A DNA stretch of 64,000 nucleotides from Mesorhizobium sp. B2-4-15 (lineage in GTDB: Bacteria; Pseudomonadota; Alphaproteobacteria; Rhizobiales; Rhizobiaceae). Under the pieces are notes generated by a model, which saw only the letters and a list, made by a program, of their open reading frames with translations, searched no databases and had not been told where the DNA came from. The stretch spans positions 59,156 through 123,155 of the forward strand of contig NZ_VFUZ01000020.1 of NCBI RefSeq assembly GCF_006658505.1, in the 5' to 3' direction. Position 1 is the stretch's first letter, and each line of letters begins with the position of its first letter. Both the position numbers and the translations under genes were made by a program. Positions 42,831-52,007 of this stretch are shown one piece after another.

Positions 42831-43997
42831 ATGCTCATGGAAACAGCTGCCGCGTCCGACCCGTTTGTCGCTTCTCTGCCGGTCTTCGCGAAGTTCGAAA
42901 GCGCTGCCTATATCGACAATTATCGGCCTCTCCCCGATGGCTGGGCTCTGGCCACCGCCGACATCGTCGGCTCGACCAAGGCGATCGAGGCAGGGCGCTA
43001 TAAAACCGTCAATATGGCCGGCGCCAGCGTCATTTCGGCGCTGCTCAATGCACTGGGTCGGCAAGACCTTCCCTTCGTCTTCGGCGGCGACGGCGCGCTC
43101 GTCGCGTTTCCCGGCTCGGCGCTGGAGGTCACCCGCAACGCGCTGGCTGCTGTCCAGAGATGGGTGGCGGACGAACTGGACCTGACCTTGCGCGCCGCAA
43201 TCGTGCCGATAAAGGATATAAGAGCGCAAGGCCTCGACGTTCGCGTGGCGAGGTTCCAAGCCTCAGAAGCGGTCTTGTTTGCCATGTTCGCCGGCGGTGG
43301 CGGCAGTTGGGCGGAAACCGAGATGAAAGCGGGGCGCTATCGCATCGATCCCGCGCCGGCCGGCGCGCGGCCGGATCTGACCGGTCTCTCCTGCCGCTGG
43401 AACCCGATCGAAGCCCGGCATGGCGAAATCGTCTCGATCATAGCCGTACCGGGGCCGTCGCGCGACTTGCGCGGTTTTCAGTTTCTGGCCTCCGATATCA
43501 TCGCCCTTACCGGCAGCCAGGAACGCGATGGCCACCCGGTGCCGCTGAACGGGCCGAGCTACAGTTTTCCGCCCGCCGGCCTCGATATCGAGGCGCGCGC
43601 CATGGCGCCGGCAGGATGGCGGTGGCTGCCGAAGCTGTGGATATTGTTCCTGATGACACTCACGGCGGTCAGCGATAGATATGGCTGGACGATCGGCAGT
43701 TTCGATCCGAAGATCTACAAACGCGACGTGGCCAGCAATTCGGATTTCCGGAAGTTCGACGACGGCTTGAAGATGACCGTCGACGTTGACGCGGATGTGT
43801 CGCAACGGATCGAGAACCGGCTGAAACAGGCGGAAGAGGCGGGCATCTGCAACTATGGCCTGCACCGCCAGAAATCGGCCTTGATGACATGCCTCGTCGC
43901 CTCGCCGCTGCAGCGCGATCACCTTCATTTCATCGATGGCGCGGCCGGCGGCTATGCGATGGCTGCCGCAAACCTGAAGGCGAAGGTGCCGGTTTGA
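42831..43997 (+). CDS. DUF3095 protein (nucleotide-cyclase-fold relative)
   Basis: A 388-residue protein of the DUF3095 family. The first half resembles a class III cyclase: ATADIVGSTKAIEAG has the first metal Asp and FVFGGDGALVAFPG the second. The remaining catalytic Asn and Arg positions are not obvious, so activity is uncertain. The start is chosen at 42831 (MLMETAAA) with AGAGGA upstream; an ATG at 42819 abuts that site. Confidence 0.8.
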   Translation: MLMETAAASDPFVASLPVFAKFESAAYIDNYRPLPDGWALATADIVGSTKAIEAGRYKTVNMAGASVISALLNALGRQDLPFVFGGDGALVAFPGSALEVTRNALAAVQRWVADELDLTLRAAIVPIKDIRAQGLDVRVARFQASEAVLFAMFAGGGGSWAETEMKAGRYRIDPAPAGARPDLTGLSCRWNPIEARHGEIVSIIAVPGPSRDLRGFQFLASDIIALTGSQERDGHPVPLNGPSYSFPPAGLDIEARAMAPAGWRWLPKLWILFLMTLTAVSDRYGWTIGSFDPKIYKRDVASNSDFRKFDDGLKMTVDVDADVSQRIENRLKQAEEAGICNYGLHRQKSALMTCLVASPLQRDHLHFIDGAAGGYAMAAANLKAKVPV

Positions 43998-44110
43998 TGA
44001 CGGCTTGCGGAAATCGATCTTCCGCAATATGCCTCGGCCATTGTTCTTGGGACCAAGTGAGGGTCTCCATGGGAACGGACAGCCTGTGCGAATGACGGGA
44101 AAGCAGATTT

Positions 44111-45454
44111 TTGGACGCCTCACGATCGATATATGACCGACTTCTAAACCGGATTTCGACGCGCGCCGCGCAAGTCGGCGTTATCGGACTGGGCTATGTC
44201 GGGTTGCCCCTGGCGGTTGCGATCGCACGCGCCGGCTTCCCGGTTTCCGGCTTCGACATCGAAGCCCAGAAGGTCGAGAGCCTGAACAACGGCCAATCCT
44301 ATATCGAGGCGGTGACGTCGACAGCCCTTGCCAGCCAGGTGGCGAGCGGACGGTTCCGCGCCACCGCGGATTTTGCCGAGCTGGCCGTCTGCGATGTCAT
44401 CATCATCTGCGTTCCGACACCGCTGACGAAACACCGTGAGCCGGATCTCTCTTTTGTCAGGAACACGGCAGGCACGATCGCGAAACATCTGCGTCTCGGC
44501 CAGATGATCGTGCTGGAATCGACCACCTATCCCGGCACCACCGACGACGTGATCAAGCCCATACTGGAAGAAACCGGCTTGCGGTCGAAGACGGATTTCT
44601 TCCTCGGCTTCTCGCCCGAACGCGAGGATCCCGGCAATCGCAGCTTTGAAGTCGCGACGATCCCCAAGGTCGTGGCAGGCGACGGCATGGAAGCGGCGAC
44701 GCTCGTGCAGGCTTTCTACCAAAGCGTGGTCAAGACCGTCGTTCCGGTTTCCACCACGGCCACGGCCGAGGCGGTCAAGCTGACGGAAAACATCTTCCGC
44801 TCGGTCAACATAGCCCTCGTCAACGAGCTGAAGGTCGTGCTCGGCGCGATGGGCATCGACATTTGGGAGGTGATCGAGGCGGCAAAGAGCAAGCCCTTCG
44901 GCTACATGCCTTTCTATCCTGGCCCCGGACTTGGCGGGCACTGCGTTCCGATCGATCCGTTCTACCTGACGTGGAAGGCGCGCGAATACGAACTGCCGAC
45001 CCGCTTCATCGAGCTGGCGGCAGAGATCAACACGGCCATGCCGCGTCATGTGGTCGATGAACTGGCGAAGGCGCTGGACCGGCGCTGCGGCAAGGCGCTC
45101 AGCCGCTCCCGCATTCTCATCATCGGGCTCGCCTATAAGAAGAATGTGCCCGACATCCGCGAAAGCCCCTCATTGCGGCTCATTGAACTCATCGAGGAAT
45201 GGGGCGGCAAGGCGGAATTCCACGACCCGCATGTGACCGAGATCCCGACCACACGGGAGCATATGGCGATCAAGGGGCGCCGCTCGGTCGAATTGACAGA
45301 GGCGGCCTTGAAGCATTTCGATGCTGTCGTCATCGCAACCGACCACGACGCGATCGACTATCGGACGATCGCTGATCACGCCCTTCTGATCGTCGACACA
45401 CGCAATGTTTTTGGCCGCCTCGAGCTGGCCCGAGAGACGGTGGTGAAGGCCTGA
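44111..45454 (+). CDS. Nucleotide-sugar dehydrogenase (UDP-glucose/UDP-HexNAc 6-dehydrogenase family)
   Basis: A 447-residue enzyme that oxidises a UDP-sugar to its uronic acid in two steps. NAD-binding VGVIGLGYVGLPLAVAIARAG is near residue 25, the substrate segment LESTTYPGTTDD near 140, and the catalytic Cys in GPGLGGHCVPIDPFYL near 282. The HCVPIDP context fits the WbpA/WecC-like branch (UDP-N-acetylhexosamine) better than Ugd. The start appears to be TTG 44111, since no ATG or GTG fits before the Rossmann loop. It would supply an acidic sugar for the locus. Confidence 0.87.
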   Translation: MDASRSIYDRLLNRISTRAAQVGVIGLGYVGLPLAVAIARAGFPVSGFDIEAQKVESLNNGQSYIEAVTSTALASQVASGRFRATADFAELAVCDVIIICVPTPLTKHREPDLSFVRNTAGTIAKHLRLGQMIVLESTTYPGTTDDVIKPILEETGLRSKTDFFLGFSPEREDPGNRSFEVATIPKVVAGDGMEAATLVQAFYQSVVKTVVPVSTTATAEAVKLTENIFRSVNIALVNELKVVLGAMGIDIWEVIEAAKSKPFGYMPFYPGPGLGGHCVPIDPFYLTWKAREYELPTRFIELAAEINTAMPRHVVDELAKALDRRCGKALSRSRILIIGLAYKKNVPDIRESPSLRLIELIEEWGGKAEFHDPHVTEIPTTREHMAIKGRRSVELTEAALKHFDAVVIATDHDAIDYRTIADHALLIVDTRNVFGRLELARETVVKA

Positions 45455-45716
45455 GGGCGTCTTAGCCGGCGAATTTTTTGCCCGATGTCGGGATCGTGAT
45501 TGCACTCCGCCGGCAGCTTCGCCACATATGCCGCAGGATATAGGTGCAGTTACGCTTGGCTCCTGGCCGCAAGGACAGTCATCCGGGAAATTCTCACCGC
45601 TTTCGCCGCCGTAGTCGGTCCTGTTGACTTCCGGGTCTTATCTTTGGGTCGTCGGCAGACTGTGATATGGCGGATCAAAGGATAATGGGTTCGTTTTCGA
45701 CAGGTTTCGAGATAGC

Positions 45717-47057
45717 ATGAGCACAGCACAAGCAGAAATTTCCACTATTCTCATGGATAAGGTTGCCGATTGGCTGACCCAGTCGGCGCTGGCGGGCAAT
45801 GATCTTGAAACGTTGATAAAAGGCTTTTGCGAACGGCTGGCTGCTGCCGGCCTGCCGTTGAAGCGGGTGCATTTGAGCTTTTCGATGCTTCATCCGCTTT
45901 ATGACGCGCTTGGCTTCACCTGGCTTCGCGGTCAGGGCATGGAAGTGGAAGGCTTTCGCAATAAGGCCGGCGCGCCGTCTGACAGATTCCTGACCAGCCC
46001 ATACTATCATCTGCTCAGCAACAAGCTCGAACATCTGCGACGTCGGCTCGATCCGTCGGTGCCGTCGGAGTTTCCTGTTTTCGATGAACTCAGGCTTATG
46101 GGCGTCACCGATTACATGGCTTTCGTCCATCCCTTCAGCGGCAACGCCAGTCAGGGCATGCTGGGGTCTTGGTCCACCGACAGTGCCGCAGGCTTCAGCG
46201 ACAGCATGATTTCGGCGCTGCTGCGCATCCAGAGCCATCTCGCGATCGCAACCAAGATGGCGGTGCTCACCAAGCTCGCCGACAACATGATGACCACTTA
46301 TCTCGGCGGCGACGCCGGCAGGCGCGTGCTGGACGGTCAGATCAGGCGAGGCGAGGGCGATACAATTCGGGCCGCACTGGTGATGGCCGATATGCGTGGG
46401 TCGTCCAGGCTTGCCGAAACCTCGGGCCGCGAAATCTATATCGACACGCTGAACCAATTTTTCGATGCCGTTGCTGCACCTTTCAATCGCAGGGGCGGGC
46501 AGATCATGAGTTTCATAGGTGACGGCTTCATTGCCGTCTACCCTTGCGAAAGACACCGCTCGCAGTCCGAGGTCGCCTGCCAAGCCGCTCTTGCGGCCGC
46601 GCACAAGGCCTCAGCGCGCATGATGGATCTCAACCTGCGCAGAAAGGAGCGGGGGTTGAGCGACATACAGTTTGGTATCGGCCTGCATATCGGTAATGTG
46701 ATGTTCGGCAATGTCGGGCTTACCGACCGACTCACATTCTCTGTCTTCGGCTCGGCTGTAAACGAGGTCCAGCGCCTCCAGACCCTGACCAAGAAATATC
46801 CGCACAGCGTTCTCGCCAGCGAAGACTTTGCCGGCTACTGCGGCGCCAACAGTTGGTTGACGCTCGGCAAGGAGGAACTGCCGGGCATCAAGCATAGGCT
46901 GACGGTGCTTGCACCCGATCTGTCGGGTGCTCTTGCCCTCGATGAGGACGGTGCGCTGGAGACGATTTACGACCGAATGTCGGACGCCGAGCAGGTCATG
47001 CTGCTTCATCGCGATGCCGCGCGGATGCCGACGGGCGACCCCAGGAAGATCCAGTAG
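45717..47057 (+). CDS. Class III adenylate/guanylate cyclase-type protein with unusual substrate residues
   Basis: A 446-residue cytosolic protein. Residues 1-200 are an unassigned sensory region seen in several rhizobial cyclases. The cyclase domain (about 215-390) has metal Asp residues in ALVMADMRGSSRLAE and SFIGDGFIAVYP and the catalytic Asn and Arg in AVNEVQRLQ. The Lys that recognises adenine (KxxGD) is Ser here, and the second specificity residue is also Ser (VFGSAVN). It may act on another nucleotide or be inactive. It has a 262-base gap upstream with no recognised site. Confidence 0.8.
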   Translation: MSTAQAEISTILMDKVADWLTQSALAGNDLETLIKGFCERLAAAGLPLKRVHLSFSMLHPLYDALGFTWLRGQGMEVEGFRNKAGAPSDRFLTSPYYHLLSNKLEHLRRRLDPSVPSEFPVFDELRLMGVTDYMAFVHPFSGNASQGMLGSWSTDSAAGFSDSMISALLRIQSHLAIATKMAVLTKLADNMMTTYLGGDAGRRVLDGQIRRGEGDTIRAALVMADMRGSSRLAETSGREIYIDTLNQFFDAVAAPFNRRGGQIMSFIGDGFIAVYPCERHRSQSEVACQAALAAAHKASARMMDLNLRRKERGLSDIQFGIGLHIGNVMFGNVGLTDRLTFSVFGSAVNEVQRLQTLTKKYPHSVLASEDFAGYCGANSWLTLGKEELPGIKHRLTVLAPDLSGALALDEDGALETIYDRMSDAEQVMLLHRDAARMPTGDPRKIQ

Positions 47058-47215
47058 CCGCAATCTGATCCGAACGCCTTTGGCATGTGGTCCGGTCACG
47101 GTTCCGCCAGGGAACTGGCGATCGTTTCGAATCCAAGTTGCTCTAGGCTGGCAATGCGATAGTCTCGTTTACTGGCCCTGCCGCCCGGCAGGCCGCCAGA
47201 GTGGGCCTGGTGCGC

Positions 47216-49111
47216 ATGAATTCGGGTGTTGATCTGCTGCGGATCGAAGATGTTGGCATCTCTTTTGCCATTATCGGGGGACCGTTGCGTGCCGTCAGGC
47301 GCGCGAATCTTCGCGTCCTGCCCGGCAGGGTTACCGCGCTTGTGGGCGAGTCAGGTTCCGGAAAATCGGTTCTCAGCCAGGCAGTGATGGGCATTTTGCC
47401 GAACACTGCCCATGTTCACGGCCGTATCCTGTTTTCCGATCCTGAAAAGCCCGGCACGACGCAGGATATCCTGCAGATGTCGCGTGATGGACCGGAAATC
47501 CGGGCGTTGAGAGGCAGCCGCATCGGCAAGATCTTTCAGGAGCCGATGACATCGCTGTCGCCGCTGCACACGATCGGCAACCAGGTCAACGAATCCCTGC
47601 AAATTCATACGCCTCTAGGTCGGGCGGAGCGCAAGGCGCGGACCGAGGAAATGCTCAGCCTTGTCGGCTTTCCCAATCCCAAGCGCGCCTACGACATGTA
47701 TCCCTTTGAACTTTCAGGAGGATTGCGTCAACGCGCCATGATCGCCATGGCTCTTATCTGCCGGCCTGCCCTGTTGATCGCCGATGAGCCGACGACGGCA
47801 CTGGACGTCACCATCCAGGCGCAAATCCTGCAATTGCTGCGCGGGCTTCAGACCAAGCTGAACATGGCGATGCTGCTGATCACGCACGACCTCGGCGTGG
47901 TCGCCAATGTCGCCGACGAGGTGGTGGTCATGTACCACGGCGAGATCATGGAAGCGGGACCTGTCGAGGCGATATTCCGCCGCCCGGGTCACCCTTACCT
48001 GAAGGGTCTGATGGCAGCCGTTCCGCATTTCGACCTGAAGCCCGGCGAAAGGCTGAAGGCGCTTCGCGAGGTGCCGGTGAATGTCGGGAACCTGCTCGGC
48101 AAGCAGCCGGCGCCAGCATCGAAAGGGCCGGACGACATCCTGTTGTCGGTGAGGGATCTGAAAAAGGTCTTCACCATCCGCAAGTCCGGATGGTTCGGCG
48201 GGGATCATCAAGCCTCTGTTCGCGCCGTGGACGGCGTGAGCTTCGATATCAGGCGGGGAGAGTGTCTCGGTCTGGTCGGCGAAAGCGGCTCCGGCAAGAC
48301 CACCGTCAGCAAGATCCTCATGCGGGCCGTCACCCCCAGCGGCGGCTCTGTGACCTTCAATGGCCGCGATGGGCCGATCGACGTCTTGGAGGCCGAGGAG
48401 GACGCGTTGCGCACGCTGCGCGCGAAAATCCAGATGATCTTCCAGGACCCGGTTTCGTCGCTTTCACCCCGCATGACGGTGGAGAATATTTTGAGCGAGC
48501 CGCTGGAAATCCATCAACGTGGCAATGCCGCGTCCCGTCTCGCCACGGTCAAGAGCCTGATGCAGGCAATCGGGCTCGATCCGCGCTTCATCAAGCGCTA
48601 TCCGCACAGTTTCTCCGGCGGGCAGCGTCAGCGTATCGGCATCGCGCGCGCGTTGGCGCTGGGGCCTGAACTCCTGATCTGCGACGAGCCGGTTTCGGCG
48701 CTCGATGTCTCTGTCCAGGCACAGATCCTGAACCTTCTGAAGGACCTGCAGAAGGAACTGGGCCTGACCTATCTGTTCATATCCCACAACCTGGCGGTGG
48801 TGGACTACATGGCGGACCGCATCGCGGTGATGTGCGGCGGGCGTATCGTCGAGCTTGCGCCGCGCGAAATCCTGCTCAGGAAACCGGTCCACCCCTACAC
48901 GCGCTCACTGGTCGCCGCGGTGCCTTTCCCCGATCTCGACAGGCCGATGGATTTCAAGACGCTGAAGCTCGGCGGCGCGTCCGACACCAGCGCTTGGGGA
49001 CCGCAATTCCGCGACGAGGGCGAGGAGGATATGCTGTCGCCGCTCGATCTTGGCGGCGGCCACCTCGTGCTGGCCCGTCGTTCGGCCGATGTCAGCGAGC
49101 TGCGCCATTGA
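47216..49111 (+). CDS. Oligopeptide/oligosaccharide ABC importer ATPase, two fused domains
   Basis: A 631-residue fusion of the two ATPase subunits of a Dpp/Opp-type importer. Each half is complete: first GESGSGKS, LSGGLRQRAMIAMAL and LLIADEPTTALD; second GESGSGKT, FSGGQRQRIGIARAL and LLICDEPVSALD. Each half ends with the HPYLKGL or HPYTRSL element typical of this family. ATG 47216 is the chosen start; GTG 47201 is the alternative. It is first in an operon with the binding protein and two permeases, in the unusual order ATPase, binding protein, permeases. Confidence 0.92.
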   Translation: MNSGVDLLRIEDVGISFAIIGGPLRAVRRANLRVLPGRVTALVGESGSGKSVLSQAVMGILPNTAHVHGRILFSDPEKPGTTQDILQMSRDGPEIRALRGSRIGKIFQEPMTSLSPLHTIGNQVNESLQIHTPLGRAERKARTEEMLSLVGFPNPKRAYDMYPFELSGGLRQRAMIAMALICRPALLIADEPTTALDVTIQAQILQLLRGLQTKLNMAMLLITHDLGVVANVADEVVVMYHGEIMEAGPVEAIFRRPGHPYLKGLMAAVPHFDLKPGERLKALREVPVNVGNLLGKQPAPASKGPDDILLSVRDLKKVFTIRKSGWFGGDHQASVRAVDGVSFDIRRGECLGLVGESGSGKTTVSKILMRAVTPSGGSVTFNGRDGPIDVLEAEEDALRTLRAKIQMIFQDPVSSLSPRMTVENILSEPLEIHQRGNAASRLATVKSLMQAIGLDPRFIKRYPHSFSGGQRQRIGIARALALGPELLICDEPVSALDVSVQAQILNLLKDLQKELGLTYLFISHNLAVVDYMADRIAVMCGGRIVELAPREILLRKPVHPYTRSLVAAVPFPDLDRPMDFKTLKLGGASDTSAWGPQFRDEGEEDMLSPLDLGGGHLVLARRSADVSELRH

Positions 49112-51006
49112 TCAGCCGGCGCACCGTTCTTGGGCTCATGGCTTCGGCATTTCTGCCGAGCACGTCGCGCGCCGGCGATCTGGAGCCGGAATTCCTTCAG
49201 CCGCAATTGAAGGCCAGGGCGCTGCCGGCACTCGCCGAGCGCTTGCCCAAGAGCCCGCGCGCGTTGAACCTCGCCGCGATGGGCCGGCAGCCCGGCCAGT
49301 ATGGCGGCACGCTGCGCACGATCATCGGTAGCCAGAAAGATATCCGGCTGATGACGATCTATGGATATGCTCGCCTGGTCGGCTATGACGAAAAGCTTAA
49401 ACTGCAAGCCGACATTCTCGAAAGTTTCAACGTATCGGATGGTCGCGACTTCACTTTCAAGATACGGGAAGGACATAAATGGTCTGACGGCAGCCTGCTG
49501 ACGCCGGAGGATTTTCGCTATTGCTGGGAAGATGTCTGGCTGAACAATGAGCTTTCGCAAGGCGGGCTCCCCCCGGCCCTGCTGGCCGACGGCAAGCCGC
49601 CACGCTTCGAGATCGTCGATCCATTAACGGTCCGCTATAGTTGGGACGCTCCCAATCCCGATTTCCTGCCCAAGCTCGCCGCTGCTTCGCCGCTATCGCT
49701 TGTCCTGCCGGCCGCCTATCTCAAGCAGTTCCACAGAAAATACCAGGATCCATTCCGGCTAGCCGGCCTGATGAAGGAGAACCGGGCCAAGAAATGGACG
49801 CTCCTGCATATCCGAATGTCGCGGCAATATCGCCCGGAGAACCCGGAACTGCCGACGCTCGATCCCTGGCAGAACCGAACCAGGCCGCCGGCTGAGCAGT
49901 TCGTCTTCGAGCGAAATCCGTTCTTCCATCGAATGGATGAGAATGGCCGGCAACTGCCATATATCGACCGGGTTGTCATGAATGTCAGTTCGTCGGAGAT
50001 CATTTCAGCCAAGACCGGTGCGGGCGAGAGCGACCTGCAATGCATGGGAATTGACTTCACCGATTATGCCTTCCTGAGGGATGCGGAGAAGCGCTACCCG
50101 GTGAAGATGCATCTCTGGAAACGCACACAGGGCTCGCGGCTGGCGCTGCTGCCCAATCTGAATTGTTCCGACCAGGTGTGGCGTGGCCTTCTTCGTGACG
50201 TGCGCGTGCGCCGCGCACTTTCACTCGCTGTGGACAGGCGCGAGATCAATATGGCCGTGTTCTACGGATTGGCGCAGGAAAGTGCCGATACGGTCCTGCC
50301 GGAAAGCCCGCTCTACCGGCCGGAATTCGCGAAGGCCTGGGTCGCCCATGATCCTGACCTGGCCAATGCCCTTCTCGACGAGGTCGGGCTTCAGACGCGT
50401 GGCGATGACGGCCTGCGGATACTTCCCGATGGACGCCCGGCGCAGATCATAGTGGAAACGGCCGGCGAAAGTACGCTGGAAACCGACGCGCTCGAGCTCA
50501 TCACCGATCACTGGCGCAAGGTCGGCATCGCCCTGTTCATCCGGACTTCGCAGCGCGACATATTCCGCAGCCGCGCGCTTGGCGGCCAGATCATGATGTC
50601 GATATGGTCGGGCATCGACAATGGCGTGCCGACCGCCGACATGAACCCGTACCAGTTGGCCCCCACCACCGACGACCAGTTGCAATGGCCGCTCTGGGGT
50701 GCCCACTACTTGTCTCACGGCACGCTCGGTGAAGCGCCCGATCTTCCAGCCGTGGTCGATTTGATGGCTCTGCTGAAGCGCTGGAACGCATCGACCGAAG
50801 CCACGGAACGCGCCGAAATCTGGAATTCGATGCTGTCGATCTACACTGACCAGGTGTTTTCGATCGGCACGGTGAACGGAACGTCTCAGCCGATTCTGGC
50901 GTCCTCGCGGCTGCGCAATCTGCCTGACAAGGCGCTCTACGGCTACGACCCGACAGCATATTTCGGTGTCTACATGCCGGATGCATTCTGGCTTGGAGAG
51001 TCCTGA
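49108..51006 (+). CDS. ABC importer substrate-binding protein, family 5
   Basis: A 632-residue periplasmic binding protein of the SBP-5 (Dpp/Opp) class, longer than most peptide-binding members (about 530). Translation starts at TTG 49108 in a TTGA overlap with the ATPase gene. ISRRTVLGLMASAF at the N-terminus predicts Tat export. Family features include GGTLRTIIGSQKDIR and FKIREGHKWSDGSLLTPEDFRY. Length suggests a larger ligand such as an oligosaccharide or modified peptide; this is inference. Confidence 0.88.
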   Translation: MISRRTVLGLMASAFLPSTSRAGDLEPEFLQPQLKARALPALAERLPKSPRALNLAAMGRQPGQYGGTLRTIIGSQKDIRLMTIYGYARLVGYDEKLKLQADILESFNVSDGRDFTFKIREGHKWSDGSLLTPEDFRYCWEDVWLNNELSQGGLPPALLADGKPPRFEIVDPLTVRYSWDAPNPDFLPKLAAASPLSLVLPAAYLKQFHRKYQDPFRLAGLMKENRAKKWTLLHIRMSRQYRPENPELPTLDPWQNRTRPPAEQFVFERNPFFHRMDENGRQLPYIDRVVMNVSSSEIISAKTGAGESDLQCMGIDFTDYAFLRDAEKRYPVKMHLWKRTQGSRLALLPNLNCSDQVWRGLLRDVRVRRALSLAVDRREINMAVFYGLAQESADTVLPESPLYRPEFAKAWVAHDPDLANALLDEVGLQTRGDDGLRILPDGRPAQIIVETAGESTLETDALELITDHWRKVGIALFIRTSQRDIFRSRALGGQIMMSIWSGIDNGVPTADMNPYQLAPTTDDQLQWPLWGAHYLSHGTLGEAPDLPAVVDLMALLKRWNASTEATERAEIWNSMLSIYTDQVFSIGTVNGTSQPILASSRLRNLPDKALYGYDPTAYFGVYMPDAFWLGES

Positions 51007-51008
51007 GC

Positions 51009-52007
51009 GTGCTTCGATATATTGTCTGGCGCATCGCCGTAATGGTTCCAACGCTGCTGGTCATATCGGCGCTGGTGTTCACCATCATCGAACTCCCCCC
51101 GGGCGACTATTTCGACAGCTACGTTGCCGAGCTTAAGGCTCAAGGCGAAGCGGTGGATTCCGACCGCATCGAGATGATGCGGAAGGAATATGGTTTCGAC
51201 AAGCCGCCGGTCATTCGCTACTTCTACTGGGTAGGCGGGATGCTGCACGGCGATTTCGGTTATTCCTTCGAATATGAGCTGCCGGTCCGCGACGTCGTCG
51301 GGGACCGAATGTGGCTCACCGTGCTGGTCTCGTTCGTCACGATCATCTTCACCTGGCTCATCGCCTTTCCGATCGGCATGTACTCCGCCACCCATCAATA
51401 TAGCTGGGGCGACTACGGCCTGACTTTCTTCGGCCTTCTCGGCCTTGCCATTCCGAACTTCATGTTGGCGCTGATCCTGATGTATTTCGCCAACATCTGG
51501 TTCGGCACGTCCATCGGCCATCTCATGGACCAGCAATATCTCGGCGAGCCCATGAGCTGGGCCAAGGCGAAGTCGATCCTCGCCCATCTCTGGATCCCGG
51601 TCTTGATCATCGGCACCGGGGGCACGGCCAGCATGATCCGGCGGCTGCGGGCCAATCTGCTCGATGAACTACACAAGCAATATGTCGTGACCGCGCGCGC
51701 CAAAGGCCTTCATCCCTTCAAGGCGCTGGTCAAATATCCGCTGCGCATGGCGCTCAATTTCTTCATTTCAGACATCGGCTCTATCCTGCCGGCCATCATC
51801 TCCGGTGCCGAAATCACGGCGATCGTGCTGTCTTTGGAAACGACCGGGCCGATGCTGATCAAGGCGCTGCAAAGCCAGGACATGTACCTGGCAGGGTCGT
51901 TCCTGATGTTCCTCGCCTTCCTGACGGTCATCGGCGTGCTGATTTCCGACCTGGCGCTGGCGCTGCTCGATCCACGAATTCGTTTGCAGGGCGGCAGCAC
52001 CAAATGA
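51009..52007 (+). CDS. ABC importer permease, DppB type
   Basis: A 332-residue permease with six hydrophobic helices and the family start MLRYIVWRIAVMVPTLLVIS. The cytoplasmic coupling loop reads QYVVTARAKGLHPFKALVKYPLR, with the EAA-like Gly. GTG 51009 follows the binding-protein stop by 2 bases. Pairs with the DppC-type protein encoded next. Confidence 0.92.
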   Translation: MLRYIVWRIAVMVPTLLVISALVFTIIELPPGDYFDSYVAELKAQGEAVDSDRIEMMRKEYGFDKPPVIRYFYWVGGMLHGDFGYSFEYELPVRDVVGDRMWLTVLVSFVTIIFTWLIAFPIGMYSATHQYSWGDYGLTFFGLLGLAIPNFMLALILMYFANIWFGTSIGHLMDQQYLGEPMSWAKAKSILAHLWIPVLIIGTGGTASMIRRLRANLLDELHKQYVVTARAKGLHPFKALVKYPLRMALNFFISDIGSILPAIISGAEITAIVLSLETTGPMLIKALQSQDMYLAGSFLMFLAFLTVIGVLISDLALALLDPRIRLQGGSTK

